Source: Rhodococcus rhodochrous (GTDB lineage: Bacteria > Actinomycetota > Actinomycetes > Mycobacteriales > Mycobacteriaceae). Taken from it: 64,000 nt of DNA. Below the pieces are notes generated by a model. The model made no database searches, was not told the origin of the DNA, and saw only the letters and a program-made list of their open reading frames with translations. The first letter of the stretch is position 1; each line of letters starts with the position of its first letter. Where the stretch lies: contig NZ_CP027557.1 of the NCBI RefSeq assembly GCF_014854695.1, positions 1,426,001 through 1,490,000 on the forward strand, given 5' to 3'. The translations under genes and the position numbers were made by a program. Shown here piece by piece: positions 44,067 through 52,902 of this stretch.

Positions 44067-45953
44067 GTGAGCACCGCTGATTTTCGGAACGTCGCCATCG
44101 TGGCGCACGTCGACCATGGAAAGACCACTCTCGTCGACGCCATGTTGCGCCAGTCGGGCGCGTTCGCCGAACGTGCGGAACTCGTCGACCGGGTCATGGA
44201 CTCGGGCGACCTCGAGCGCGAGAAGGGCATCACCATTCTCGCGAAGAACACCGCGGTGCACCGTCACCACCCGGACGGCACCGTCACTGTCATCAACGTC
44301 ATCGACACCCCCGGCCACGCCGACTTCGGCGGTGAGGTCGAACGCGGCCTGTCCATGGTCGACGGCGTCGTCCTGCTGGTCGACTCCTCCGAGGGCCCGC
44401 TGCCGCAGACCCGCTTCGTGCTCCGCAAGGCGCTCGCCGCGTCGCTGCCGGTGATCCTCGTGGTCAACAAGACCGACCGCCCGGACGCCCGCATCGCCGA
44501 GGTCGTCGAGGAGAGCCAGACCCTGCTGCTCGACCTCGCGTCCGACCTCGACGACGAGGCCGCGGAAGCTGCCGAGCTCGCTCTCGAGCTGCCCGTCCTC
44601 TACGCCTCCGGTCGTGAGGGCAAGGCGTCGAAGAAGCAGCCCGAGAACGGCCAGGTCCCCGACGCCGAGAACCTCGACGAGCTCTTCGAGGTCCTCATGG
44701 AGTGCATCCCCGCACCCAAGGGTGATCCGTCGGCGCCGCTGCAGGCGCACGTCACCAACCTCGACGCCTCCGAGTTCCTCGGTCGTCTCGCGCTGCTGCG
44801 CATCCACCAGGGTGAGCTGCGCAAGGGCCAGACCGTCGCGTGGATGCACGCCGACGGCGTCAAGAACGTCAAGATCACCGAGCTGCTCAAGACCGTCGGT
44901 GTCGAGCGGCAGCCGGGCGAGGTCGCGGTCGCCGGCGACATCGTCGCCGTGGCCGGTATCCCGGAGATCATGATCGGCGACACGCTCGCCGATCCGGAGA
45001 ACCCGGTGGCGCTGCCGCGCATCACCGTCGACGAGCCGGCCATCTCGATGGTCATCGGCACCAACACCTCGCCGCTCGTCGGCCGGGTCAAGGGCCACAA
45101 GCTCACCGCCCGCATGGTGAAGACGCGGCTCGACTCCGAGCTCGTCGGCAACGTCTCGCTGCGCGTCCTCGACATCGGACGCCCCGACGCGTGGGAGGTG
45201 CAGGGCCGAGGCGAACTCGCCCTCGCCATCCTCGTCGAGCAGATGCGCCGTGAAGGCTTCGAGCTGACCGTCGGCAAGCCGCAGGTGGTCACCCGCACCA
45301 TCGACGGCAAGCTGCACGAGCCCTACGAGGAGCTGACCATCGACAGCCCCGAGGAGCACCTCGGCGCCATCACCCAGCTGCTCGCGAACCGCAAGGGCAA
45401 GATGGTCCAGATGACCAACCAGGGCACCGGTTGGGTTCGTATGGAGTTCATCATCCCGTCGCGCGGTCTGATCGGTTTCCGTACCGACTTCCTCACGGAG
45501 ACCCGCGGCACCGGCATCTCGAACGCCATCTTCCACGGTTACGCGCCGTGGGCCGGCGAGATCCGCGCCCGCCACACGGGTTCGCTCGTCTCCGACCGTG
45601 CCGGTTCGGTCACCCCGTTCGCGATGATCCAGCTCGCCGACCGCGGCACCTTCTTCGTCGAACCGGGCAGCGACACCTACGAGGGCCACGTCGTGGGCAT
45701 CAACCCGCGCGCCGAGGACCTCGACATCAACGTCACCCGCGAGAAGAAGCTCACCAACATGCGCTCTTCGACCGCCGACGTGATGGAGACCCTCGCCAAG
45801 CCGATCGAGCTGACCCTCGAGGCAGCGCTCGAGTTCTGTGCTGCGGACGAGTGCGTCGAGGTCACGCCGGAGGACGTGCGCGTGCGCAAGCTGCACCTCT
45901 CGCAGACCGACCGTGCGCGTGCGCGGTCGCGGGAGAAGGCCCGTAACAAGTAG
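44067..45953 (+). CDS. typA: Translational GTPase TypA/BipA
   Basis: A 628-residue ribosome-binding GTPase that helps 50S assembly and stress adaptation. GTP motifs are AHVDHGKTT (13-21), the switch I region EREKGITILAKN, DTPGHADFGGEVERGL and the G4 motif NKTDRPDA. Domain V and the BipA C-terminal IIPSRGLIGFRTDFLTETRGTG follow. GTG at 44067 with AGGAG upstream; the extra 18 residues of the longer frame are not conserved-looking. A hairpin terminator follows at 45964. Confidence 0.97.
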   Translation: MSTADFRNVAIVAHVDHGKTTLVDAMLRQSGAFAERAELVDRVMDSGDLEREKGITILAKNTAVHRHHPDGTVTVINVIDTPGHADFGGEVERGLSMVDGVVLLVDSSEGPLPQTRFVLRKALAASLPVILVVNKTDRPDARIAEVVEESQTLLLDLASDLDDEAAEAAELALELPVLYASGREGKASKKQPENGQVPDAENLDELFEVLMECIPAPKGDPSAPLQAHVTNLDASEFLGRLALLRIHQGELRKGQTVAWMHADGVKNVKITELLKTVGVERQPGEVAVAGDIVAVAGIPEIMIGDTLADPENPVALPRITVDEPAISMVIGTNTSPLVGRVKGHKLTARMVKTRLDSELVGNVSLRVLDIGRPDAWEVQGRGELALAILVEQMRREGFELTVGKPQVVTRTIDGKLHEPYEELTIDSPEEHLGAITQLLANRKGKMVQMTNQGTGWVRMEFIIPSRGLIGFRTDFLTETRGTGISNAIFHGYAPWAGEIRARHTGSLVSDRAGSVTPFAMIQLADRGTFFVEPGSDTYEGHVVGINPRAEDLDINVTREKKLTNMRSSTADVMETLAKPIELTLEAALEFCAADECVEVTPEDVRVRKLHLSQTDRARARSREKARNK

Positions 45954-45963
45954 TCCAGGTGTG

Positions 45964-46001
45964 GGGTGGCCCCGGCGAGCGCATGCTGGCCGGGGCCACC
46001 C
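45964..46001. terminator. Hairpin terminator after typA
   Basis: GGGTGGCCCCGGC (45964-45976) pairs with GCCGGGGCCACCC (45989-46001), 12-nt loop. Ten bp after the typA stop and 31 bp before the lpqW start, so typA and lpqW are probably partly separate units. Confidence 0.8.
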
Positions 46002-46032
46002 ACGTACCACCTGCCTCACGGAAGGAGCCCGA

Positions 46033-48066
46033 GTGTCGCGTACGCGCGCTCGTCGCCGACTGATCGGGGCGACGGCCGGCCTGGCCGTGGCTGCGCTGGT
46101 CCTCACCGGTTGCACCGCCGACCCGCCGCCGCCCATCGAGCAGACGGAGCCGACCACGACCCCGGCTCCCGCTCCGAAGCGCAGCACGGTGGTGGTCGCG
46201 ATCGACGAGGTCGGTTCGGGCTTCAACCCCCACCTGCTCGCAGACCAGTCGCCCGTCGCGAACGCCGTCGCCGAACTCGTCCTCCCGAGTGCCTTCCGAG
46301 CCGTGCCCGATCCGGAGAATCCCGCTGCAGCACTGTGGGTTCCGGACGACTCGCTGCTGCTGTCCGCCGAGGTCACCGACGAGGCGCCGTTCACCATCAC
46401 CTACCGCCTGCGCGACGAGGCCCAGTGGTCGGACGGAGCGCCGATCGCTGCCGAGGACTTCCGGTATCTGTGGCGGCAGATGGTCACCCAGCCCGGCGTG
46501 GTCGATCCCGCCGGCTACCGCCTCATCGACGACATCCGATCGTCGGGCGGAGGCAAGACCGTCACCGTCACCCTGCGCGAGCCGTATCCGGCCTGGCGCG
46601 AACTGTTCACGAATCTCCTGCCCGCGCACCTGGTCAAGGACACTCCGGGTGGCTTTTCCACCGGCCTGTCCGAGACGATTCCCGTGTCCGGCGCGCGATT
46701 CCACGTCGACAACGTCGACCGAGGGCGCGCCGAGGTGCTGCTCGAACGCAACGACCGGTTCTGGGGCACCCCGGCCGGACCCGACGAACTGATCATGCGC
46801 CGCGCCGGCACCGACGCCCAGGTGACCGAATCGGTGCGCAGCGACGACGCCCAGGTGGTCCAGAGCGCGGGCGGGGTCGCTCTCGAGGCGCAGCTCGCCG
46901 CCGTGCCGGGTGTGCGGACCGGCGTCCAGCTCCAGCCGCGCACCCTCGAGCTGACCCTCAACACACGCACCGCCGAACTCGCCGACCCCGGAGTCCGACG
47001 AGGCGTTATCGACCTGCTCGATCCCGAGCTGCTCGGGCTCGTCGCGACGGCCGACAGCACCGAGGTCGTGCGAGCCCGTGCCCAGGTGCTCGCGCCGTCC
47101 GATCCGGGATACACCGACACGATGCCGGCGCGTCTGCCCCGGGAGCAGGCCCTCGGACGTCTCGCCGAGGCCGGATATCTGCCCGTCCCGCCTGCCGTGC
47201 CCCCGGTGCCGGCAGACCCTGACGCACCCGGCCCCGAAGCACCGGAGGCCGCTGCACCGGAGACCGAGGCATCCGAGACGGGGGCATCCGAGACGGGGGC
47301 ATCCGAGACGGCGGCGCCGACGAGCGCGACTCCCGGACCGAGAACCCCCGACGGACCGGCCCTGCCCGAGGGCACCCTGGCCCGGGCCGGCGTGCCGTTG
47401 ACGCTGGTCGTGGGCGTGCCGGAGGGCGACGAGACCGCCCGCGCCGTCGCACGCACCGCCGTCGACCTGTGGCGTGGCGCCGGGATCGATGCGTCGGTCG
47501 ACGCACTGCCTCCCGACGAGCTGTACGGCGAAGCCCTCGTCGAGGGCAGTGTGCACGCGGTCGTCGGCTGGATGCGTGCCGGTGGAGACCCTGCCACCGC
47601 CGCGCTGTCCCGATTCGGATGCGTCCCGGTGGCCGCAGCACCCACGGCAGCGGGGGAGGATCTGCCGACCGCGCCCGGGCCCGACCTGCCGGCGCAGCCC
47701 GACGCCGCCGGGACGACGGAGGCTGCCCGACCCTCGGACTCCGCGACCACCACGCTCGACGAGGACGACGTCGAGGAACGTGAGGACGCGCTCGCAGCGC
47801 AACTCGAGGCTCCGAGCAACCTCTCGGGAGCGTGCGATCCGGGTCTCGAACCCGATCTGCTGGCAGCGCTGAACGGCACCACCGACCCGGCGAAGGTCGT
47901 CGCCGACGCGCAGGCCAGGCTGTGGGATCTCGCGGTGAATCTGCCGATCCTGCAGGACCGGGCCGTTGTCGCCGCCGGTCCGGGCGTCGAGAACGTCTCG
48001 CTGACAGCCGCTGTCGCCACCGGTATTCTCGGCGACGCCCATCTGTGGGGAAGGACCACACCGTGA
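46033..48066 (+). CDS. lpqW: LpqW-like lipoprotein (solute-binding-protein family 5 fold)
   Basis: A 677-residue protein. An N-terminal lipoprotein signal with lipobox VLTGC (lipid-modified Cys27) is followed by a family 5 solute-binding fold: [41 protein letters not shown] and [19 protein letters not shown]. LpqW in mycobacteria does not transport peptides but steers phosphatidylinositol mannoside and lipoarabinomannan synthesis, linked genetically to pimE. This copy has an acidic Ala/Pro/Thr/Glu-rich insert (about 400-450) with a 15-bp tandem repeat, and another near 560-600. GTG start with GAAGGAG. Its stop overlaps the mshB start. Confidence 0.85.
   Translation: MSRTRARRRLIGATAGLAVAALVLTGCTADPPPPIEQTEPTTTPAPAPKRSTVVVAIDEVGSGFNPHLLADQSPVANAVAELVLPSAFRAVPDPENPAAALWVPDDSLLLSAEVTDEAPFTITYRLRDEAQWSDGAPIAAEDFRYLWRQMVTQPGVVDPAGYRLIDDIRSSGGGKTVTVTLREPYPAWRELFTNLLPAHLVKDTPGGFSTGLSETIPVSGARFHVDNVDRGRAEVLLERNDRFWGTPAGPDELIMRRAGTDAQVTESVRSDDAQVVQSAGGVALEAQLAAVPGVRTGVQLQPRTLELTLNTRTAELADPGVRRGVIDLLDPELLGLVATADSTEVVRARAQVLAPSDPGYTDTMPARLPREQALGRLAEAGYLPVPPAVPPVPADPDAPGPEAPEAAAPETEASETGASETGASETAAPTSATPGPRTPDGPALPEGTLARAGVPLTLVVGVPEGDETARAVARTAVDLWRGAGIDASVDALPPDELYGEALVEGSVHAVVGWMRAGGDPATAALSRFGCVPVAAAPTAAGEDLPTAPGPDLPAQPDAAGTTEAARPSDSATTTLDEDDVEEREDALAAQLEAPSNLSGACDPGLEPDLLAALNGTTDPAKVVADAQARLWDLAVNLPILQDRAVVAAGPGVENVSLTAAVATGILGDAHLWGRTTP
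47269..47313 (+). repeat. Triplicated 15-bp unit within lpqW
   Basis: GCATCCGAGACGGGG at 47269, 47284 and 47299 (third copy ends in GCG), encoding ASETG-type units. The array lies in a disordered Ala/Glu/Thr-rich linker and should be length-variable by slippage. Confidence 0.85.
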
Positions 48067-48968
48067 CCGATGCTCCGGGAGCTCTCCCCGACGTTGCGGA
48101 TCGACGACTTCTGCTCGTCCACGCCCATCCCGACGACGAGACCCTCACGACCGGCGGCACCATCGCCCGGTACGTCGCCGAGGGCGCCGAGGTCACCGTC
48201 GTGACCTGCACGCTCGGCGAGGAGGGCGAAGTGATCGGCGACGAGTGGGCCCAGCTCACCGCCGACCGCGCCGATCAGCTCGGCGGATACCGCATCCTCG
48301 AACTCACCCGGGCGCTCGACGCGCTCGGCGTCGACCGACCGCGTTTCCTCGGCGGTGCCGGGCACTGGCGCGACTCCGGGATGGCGGGCACACCGTCCGC
48401 CGACAATCCTCGTGCCTGGGTCAACGCCGACCACGATGAGGCGGTCGAAGCGCTCGTCGCCGTGATCCGCGAGACGCGTCCGCACGTGGTCGTCACCTAC
48501 GACCCGTTCGGTGGCTACGGGCATCCCGACCACATCGCGGTACACGAACGGGTGACCGCGGCCGTCGAAGCGGCCGGCACCGAGGACTATCCGTCCGCCG
48601 GGGCGGCGTGGACCCCCGCGAAGGTGTACTGGACCGTCACCGAACGATCCGCGCTCGAACGCGGCATCGCCGCCATGGGCACGCTGCCCGAGGGCTGGCG
48701 CCGACCGGATGCCGGCGAACTGCCGAGCGTGCCCGACGACGAGGTCACCACCGTCGTCGACGTCCGCTCGGTTCTCGACGCGAAGCGGACCGCGATGGCC
48801 GCGCACGCGACCCAGGTGCTGGTCGCGGAGGACGGCGAGCAGTTCGTGCTCTCCAACCTCGTCGCCCAGCCCGTCTTCGACCAGGAGCACTTCGTGCTCG
48901 TGCGCGGGCAGCTCGGCCTGACCGACTCCACGGGACGAGAGGACGACCTCTTCTCCGGCATCGGCTAG
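48063..48968 (+). CDS. mshB: N-acetyl-1-D-myo-inositol-2-amino-2-deoxy-alpha-D-glucopyranoside deacetylase (MshB)
   Basis: A 301-residue zinc deacetylase for the third step of mycothiol synthesis, deacetylating GlcNAc-Ins. The zinc-binding motif is [15 protein letters not shown] (His22, Asp25) with a later [27 protein letters not shown] and the final VLVRGQLG are MshB-specific. GTG at 48063 overlaps the lpqW stop as GTGA. Its presence shows a mycothiol-based actinobacterium. Confidence 0.95.
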   Translation: MTDAPGALPDVADRRLLLVHAHPDDETLTTGGTIARYVAEGAEVTVVTCTLGEEGEVIGDEWAQLTADRADQLGGYRILELTRALDALGVDRPRFLGGAGHWRDSGMAGTPSADNPRAWVNADHDEAVEALVAVIRETRPHVVVTYDPFGGYGHPDHIAVHERVTAAVEAAGTEDYPSAGAAWTPAKVYWTVTERSALERGIAAMGTLPEGWRRPDAGELPSVPDDEVTTVVDVRSVLDAKRTAMAAHATQVLVAEDGEQFVLSNLVAQPVFDQEHFVLVRGQLGLTDSTGREDDLFSGIG

Positions 48969-49055
48969 TGTGATCCGAGTCATCAACGAGGCTGTGGGTG
49001 GTTCGCGTCACCCGGCCTCGCGCATCACGCAGGCACACCGTGCAGGGGGTTGTCG

Positions 49056-49214
49056 ATGTACAACTGGTCCGTCCAGAACCAGATCGTCGCGTTCGTGGAT
49101 TCGTTGAGGCCGTACGCCGACGAGATCCGGGCCGACTACTGGCACGCCCTGTACTCCTTCGCCGACCAGCAGAGCGCGCTGCTCACGATGCTCGGATACC
49201 CGCCGGTTCCCTGA
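49056..49214 (+). CDS. 52-residue aromatic-rich small protein
   Basis: A 53-codon ORF starting MYNWSVQNQIVAFVDSLRPY and ending LLTMLGYPPVP. It is rich in Trp, Tyr and Phe with a helical centre (AYWHALYSFADQQSALL-like stretch) and is preceded by AGGGGG at a good distance. It is too short for the standard ORF threshold. No family is recognised. It lies between mshB and the membrane-protein gene. Confidence 0.5.
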   Translation: MYNWSVQNQIVAFVDSLRPYADEIRADYWHALYSFADQQSALLTMLGYPPVP

Positions 49215-49291
49215 CGTCCCGTGCGCGGGTGGCGGATGGTTCCGCGGACCCCGGTTGCGCTCGGGCGCGTCCGGTAGCGCACCATCGAAGC

Positions 49292-49732
49292 ATGACGGTC
49301 GATCCAGCAACCGCTGCACCCCTCGCGTCACCGGCGGACATCCAGCCCCGCCGGGGGCTCGTCGCGCTGCTCGTGCTCGACGGTGCGCTGTGCGCCCTGT
49401 TGTCGGTCTTCTATCTCGGCGTGTACATCGCCGGGGTGCCCTTCCCGATCACCATCCTGCTGGCCGGCGTCGTCAACCTGCTCCTCGTGATGGCGGTTCG
49501 CGCCGAGACCGGATCCCTGCGCAGCGCGGCTCTGCCGCTGCTGGCCTGGGCCGTCGTCTTCCTCGTCTGCCTCGTGGGTGGGCCGGGCGGCGACCAGCTC
49601 GCGCTCGGCGACTGGCGGACCCTGCTGCTGCCCGTGGCCGCGCTCGCCCCCGCCGGCGGGTACCTGTTCTCGGCTCGCATCAAGGAGATCACCCGGGCAG
49701 TGGGAGGGACGCAGCCCGCGCCGCGTCCCTGA
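49292..49732 (+). CDS. Conserved membrane protein (Rv1171-like position)
   Basis: A 146-residue protein with four hydrophobic segments (LVALLVLDGALCALLSVFYLG, ITILLAGVVNLLLVMAV, SAALPLLAWAVVFLVCLV, TLLLPVAALAPAGGYLF) and a short C-terminal tail. I recall the gene between mshB and fbiC in M. tuberculosis (Rv1171) as a membrane protein, which would make this its positional equivalent. Function unknown. Its stop overlaps the convergent UDG gene by 44 bp. Confidence 0.7.
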   Translation: MTVDPATAAPLASPADIQPRRGLVALLVLDGALCALLSVFYLGVYIAGVPFPITILLAGVVNLLLVMAVRAETGSLRSAALPLLAWAVVFLVCLVGGPGGDQLALGDWRTLLLPVAALAPAGGYLFSARIKEITRAVGGTQPAPRP

Positions 49733-50459
49733 GCACCTCGGTCACCATCTCCTTCGTCAACCGACCGGTGAAGGTGTTCTGCTGGCTGACGTGATAGCAA
49801 CCGAACAGGTGCAGCGGGTGCTCCCGTGCCTCGGTGGAGGCCAGCAGCGCATGCGCGCCGTGCCCGAACTTCGGGCGGGGAACCGGGATCGTCCACCCCG
49901 CCGCCGACAGGACCGGTAGCAGCGCCTGCCACCCGAATCCGCCGAGCACGACGACCGACCGCAAGGTGGGGGAGAGCAGGTCCAGTTCCTGTTCGAGCCA
50001 GTGCCGGCAGGTGTCGCGTTCGACGACCGTGGGGCGATTGGCCGGTGGCGCGCAGTGCACCGGCGACGTGATGCGCGTGCCGAACAGCTCGAGGCCGTCG
50101 CCGATGTGCGTCGCGGTCGGTTGCGACGCGAGTCCCGCGTCGTACAGGGCCGCGTACAGCACGTCACCCGACCGGTCTCCTGTGAACATCCGTCCCGTGC
50201 GGTTCCCGCCGTGCGCGGCAGGCGCCAGCCCGACGATCAGCAGCGACGCATCGGCCGGGCCGAAGCCGGGGACGGGCCGGCCCCAGTACTCCTCGTCGCG
50301 GAAGGCTGCTCGTTTCTCCCGCGCGACCTGCTCACGCCATGCGACCAGCCGCGGACACGCGTGGCAGTCGACGAGTGCGTCGTCGAGTTCGGCCAGCGTC
50401 GCCGGGGGAGTGCCGTGCAGGGGGCCTTTGCCGGAAGAGGGCTTCATCGGTCGATCCAT
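49689..50459 (-). CDS. udgB: Uracil-DNA glycosylase family 5 (UdgB-type, iron-sulfur)
   Basis: A 256-residue enzyme. Cluster ligands start with DCHACPRLVAW (Cys32, Cys35); the active-site motif is LLIVGLAPAAHGGNRTGRMFTGD, in which the usual catalytic residue of motif A is absent as in family 5, and the second motif is GCYHVSQQNTFTGRL. UdgB removes uracil, hypoxanthine and other deaminated bases from double-stranded DNA. The ATG at 50459 has GGGAG and overlaps the end of the PH-domain gene by 16 bp, so coexpression is likely. Confidence 0.92.
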   Translation of the reverse strand: MDRPMKPSSGKGPLHGTPPATLAELDDALVDCHACPRLVAWREQVAREKRAAFRDEEYWGRPVPGFGPADASLLIVGLAPAAHGGNRTGRMFTGDRSGDVLYAALYDAGLASQPTATHIGDGLELFGTRITSPVHCAPPANRPTVVERDTCRHWLEQELDLLSPTLRSVVVLGGFGWQALLPVLSAAGWTIPVPRPKFGHGAHALLASTEAREHPLHLFGCYHVSQQNTFTGRLTKEMVTEVLRDAARAASLPLPG

Positions 50460-51955
50460 GCTTCTCCCATACCCGATGTGACCTCTTGGACAAGCGCCCA
50501 CGCCTCGTCCACGGGGATGTCGATCACCTCGTAGCGTCCCGCACCCGCCGGGGTCGCCGCGACGACGGTTGCGAGACCCGCACGGCGCTGGAAGAAGGTC
50601 TGCCGCACCGTCCAGCCGATCACACCGTCCGCGTCGAGGCAGATGCGCTGCCGATCGATCGAGCCGCTGCGGGCGACGAGATGCCCGTCGACGACGGCGT
50701 GGCCGAGACCCCGGTAGCGGTCCTGCGCCAGCGCGCACGCCCCCGCGACCAGCACCACGACCACCGTGGCGATCACAGCGAACGGCACGTGCCGGTCGGT
50801 GACGGTCAGGGCGACGAGCCCGGCGGCGACCACGACGGCCACCGGCCACAGCGTCCGCGTGTAACGGCGACGACGGGCACGGGGGCCGTGGCTGCGCAGC
50901 GGAACCTCGAGTGGCAGCCGTCCGGTGAGCACCTCGGCCGCGACCCGCCGGACCTCCTCGTCGGGTGCCGACGGCAGGACCAGCGACGAACCGCCCTGCT
51001 GCGCGGTCCTGCCCGTCATGACGGCGTCGAGCCGTGCGGCGCCGACGAGTCGCAGCGCCAGCGGTTCGTGCAGCGCGACCCCGCGCAGCCGCGCCCGGTC
51101 GAGGGTGGTGTGACGGGTGGTGAGCAGGCCGTGCGCGATGCGCAGGACCCGGTGGTCGTCGGTCACCCGCAGATCGCCGTAGAGCAGCAGATACCGCACG
51201 CACGCGGCCGGGCTGGCGACGAGCACGACGACCAGCACGAGGATCACGAGCGCGACCACCAGGCCGAGGTCCTCCGCGGTCTCCACCGCGCGGCGGACGA
51301 CCTGCGATTCGGCGATCCACCGGCCGAGCCCGAACTGGAAGGCGGCACCGGCGATGGCCGCGACGGCGAGCAGTCCCGTCGTGGAGAACGGCGCGTAGCG
51401 CACCCAGGCCGGGTCGAATCGTGCCAGCTGACGCTCGGTGACGGCAGCAGTCGAGGTCGTCTCGGCCGGCATGTCGTCCTGCTGCCCGCCCCTCAGGAGA
51501 ACGGCACGGAGCTCGGGGACTGCTGCGATCGGGAGGCCGTTGAGTTCGAACCGGTTGCGATCGGCGCCCCCGCTCTGGCCCGTGCCGATCTTCACGACCG
51601 CGAGGCCCAGCACGCGATGCAGGAGGCGTTGCTCGACGTCCACCGACCGGATGCGGCTGCGGGGGATCGACAACTCGCGTCGTTGCAGCAGGCCGCGGCG
51701 GAGTTCGACGTGCTGCGGTCCCACGCGGTAGGTGGTGGTGAACCAGCGCAGCAGACCGACCAGCACGAGCACGCCCGTCGCTGCGAGGCCCCACACAGGA
51801 TTGCCGCTGGTGGTCCCGATGACGAACGAGCCGGCGAGGACGGGCAGCAGGCGCAGGATCTCCTCGATCGGGTGGATCAGCAGCATCCGGCGATCGAGGC
51901 GCGACCACGGCACCTCCTCGTCCGTGCCGGTCCCGGGTGCGACGGCCTCGTTCAT
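50444..51955 (-). CDS. Membrane protein with tandem bacterial PH domains (YdbT-like)
   Basis: A 503-residue protein with pairs of hydrophobic segments followed by bacterial PH (bPH2) domains: RLDRRMLLIHPIEEILRLLPVL (membrane pair), then TTTYRVGPQHVELRRGLLQRRELSIPRSRIRSVDV; VRYLLLYGDLRVTDDHRVLRIAHG and RLRGVALHEPLA; and a third near AVVDGHLVARSGSIDRQ. bPH2 proteins sit in the envelope and are of uncertain function. The ATG at 51955 overlaps the stop of the upstream partner (ATGA). Confidence 0.82.
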   Translation of the reverse strand: MNEAVAPGTGTDEEVPWSRLDRRMLLIHPIEEILRLLPVLAGSFVIGTTSGNPVWGLAATGVLVLVGLLRWFTTTYRVGPQHVELRRGLLQRRELSIPRSRIRSVDVEQRLLHRVLGLAVVKIGTGQSGGADRNRFELNGLPIAAVPELRAVLLRGGQQDDMPAETTSTAAVTERQLARFDPAWVRYAPFSTTGLLAVAAIAGAAFQFGLGRWIAESQVVRRAVETAEDLGLVVALVILVLVVVLVASPAACVRYLLLYGDLRVTDDHRVLRIAHGLLTTRHTTLDRARLRGVALHEPLALRLVGAARLDAVMTGRTAQQGGSSLVLPSAPDEEVRRVAAEVLTGRLPLEVPLRSHGPRARRRRYTRTLWPVAVVVAAGLVALTVTDRHVPFAVIATVVVVLVAGACALAQDRYRGLGHAVVDGHLVARSGSIDRQRICLDADGVIGWTVRQTFFQRRAGLATVVAATPAGAGRYEVIDIPVDEAWALVQEVTSGMGEAWIDR

Positions 51956-52557
51956 GTCGCGTCCGCCTCCGAGCTTGCGGCGAGCGTGGTCAGACGGGCG
52001 ACGGTCTCGTCGGCGACCCGGCTGTCGAGCCCGACGATCTCCACCGCACCCGCCGCTGAGGCGGTGGTGACGGTGACGGTGGTCAGGTCGAGCCACCGGT
52101 CGAGCGGACCCCGCTCGGTGTCGACGGTCTGGATCCGGGAGATCGGTGCGATGCGGTGTTCCTGCGTCCACCAGCCCGAACGCGTGTAGACCGCGGTCTC
52201 GTCCATCTCCCAGCGATGGACGCGGTATCGCCAGACCGGCACCACCGCGACGTGGAGTCCACCGAGCACGACGGTCGCCGCCGCGGCGGCGATGTGCCAT
52301 CCCGCGCCCACCGGCGCGACGAGCGCCCACACGACCTGCGCGACGACCAGCGGCAGCCACATCGAGGCCGCGCTCACGGCCCACAGCACACGCGCCTTCG
52401 GGCTCGGCCGCCACGACGGCTCCCTCATCACCACACCCGTCACCGCGGCACCGTCGGCCGGCCCCGCCGGCGTGCTCTCGGCCGGCCTCGCCGATGTGTC
52501 CTCGACCGGCCCCGCCGGTGCACCCTCGTCGTCCTCCACCCGCACCTCCTGCTCCAT
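51952..52557 (-). CDS. Membrane protein with bacterial PH domain (YdbS-like)
   Basis: A 201-residue protein: an acidic, Ala/Pro-rich N-terminus (about 1-45), a membrane pair (VLWAVSAASMWLPLVVAQVVW, IAAAAATVVLGGLHVAVV), then the bPH2 domain YRVHRWEMDETAVYTRSGWWTQEHRIAPISRIQTVDTERG and DLTTVTVTTAS. It is the smaller partner of the following gene, as in the ydbS-ydbT pair of Firmicutes. An internal ATG at 52428 would give a version without the acidic tail. Confidence 0.82.
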   Translation of the reverse strand: MEQEVRVEDDEGAPAGPVEDTSARPAESTPAGPADGAAVTGVVMREPSWRPSPKARVLWAVSAASMWLPLVVAQVVWALVAPVGAGWHIAAAAATVVLGGLHVAVVPVWRYRVHRWEMDETAVYTRSGWWTQEHRIAPISRIQTVDTERGPLDRWLDLTTVTVTTASAAGAVEIVGLDSRVADETVARLTTLAASSEADAT

Positions 52558-52659
52558 CGGGCCCCGTGTCCGGTTCCACGCTAGGCTGGGACCTGTAGAA
52601 CCCGGCCCGGACTCGCCCGATCCGACCTCGCGATCGGGCCCTGTGAGGAGGAGATCGCA

Positions 52660-52857
52660 ATGACGGAGTCGAATGCGCTCGACATCGAGATCCAGTCCGA
52701 CAACGATTCCGAGGCCGACCGGCTCGAGCAGGCCACTCCCGTCTACGACGATCCTGCCGACGACCTGCCTTCGGATGTGCCCCTCGAGGCCGACCCGGCA
52801 GACACCTACGAGCAGTCCCGCGAAGTCCCGGCGGACGACGACTACCCGCGCGAATAG
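52660..52857 (+). CDS. Small acidic conserved protein
   Basis: A 65-residue, strongly acidic protein: MTESNALDIEIQSDNDSEAD, with PADDLPSDVPLEADPADTYEQ. I recall similar short acidic proteins in Nocardia and Rhodococcus with no function. It starts just after GAGGAG. Expected to be disordered and to bind basic partners. It lies immediately before fbiC. Confidence 0.65.
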   Translation: MTESNALDIEIQSDNDSEADRLEQATPVYDDPADDLPSDVPLEADPADTYEQSREVPADDDYPRE

Positions 52858-52902
52858 ACCCCGAAGTGGCATGGGGGTGCTCGTAGGCGCATGATCGGGC
52901 GC

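Noticed and set aside
43773-46400. Long antisense ORF opposite typA (875 codons)
   Set aside because: It is a shadow of typA and lpqW: high GC makes long open antisense frames common, it has no family motifs, and typA is unambiguous.
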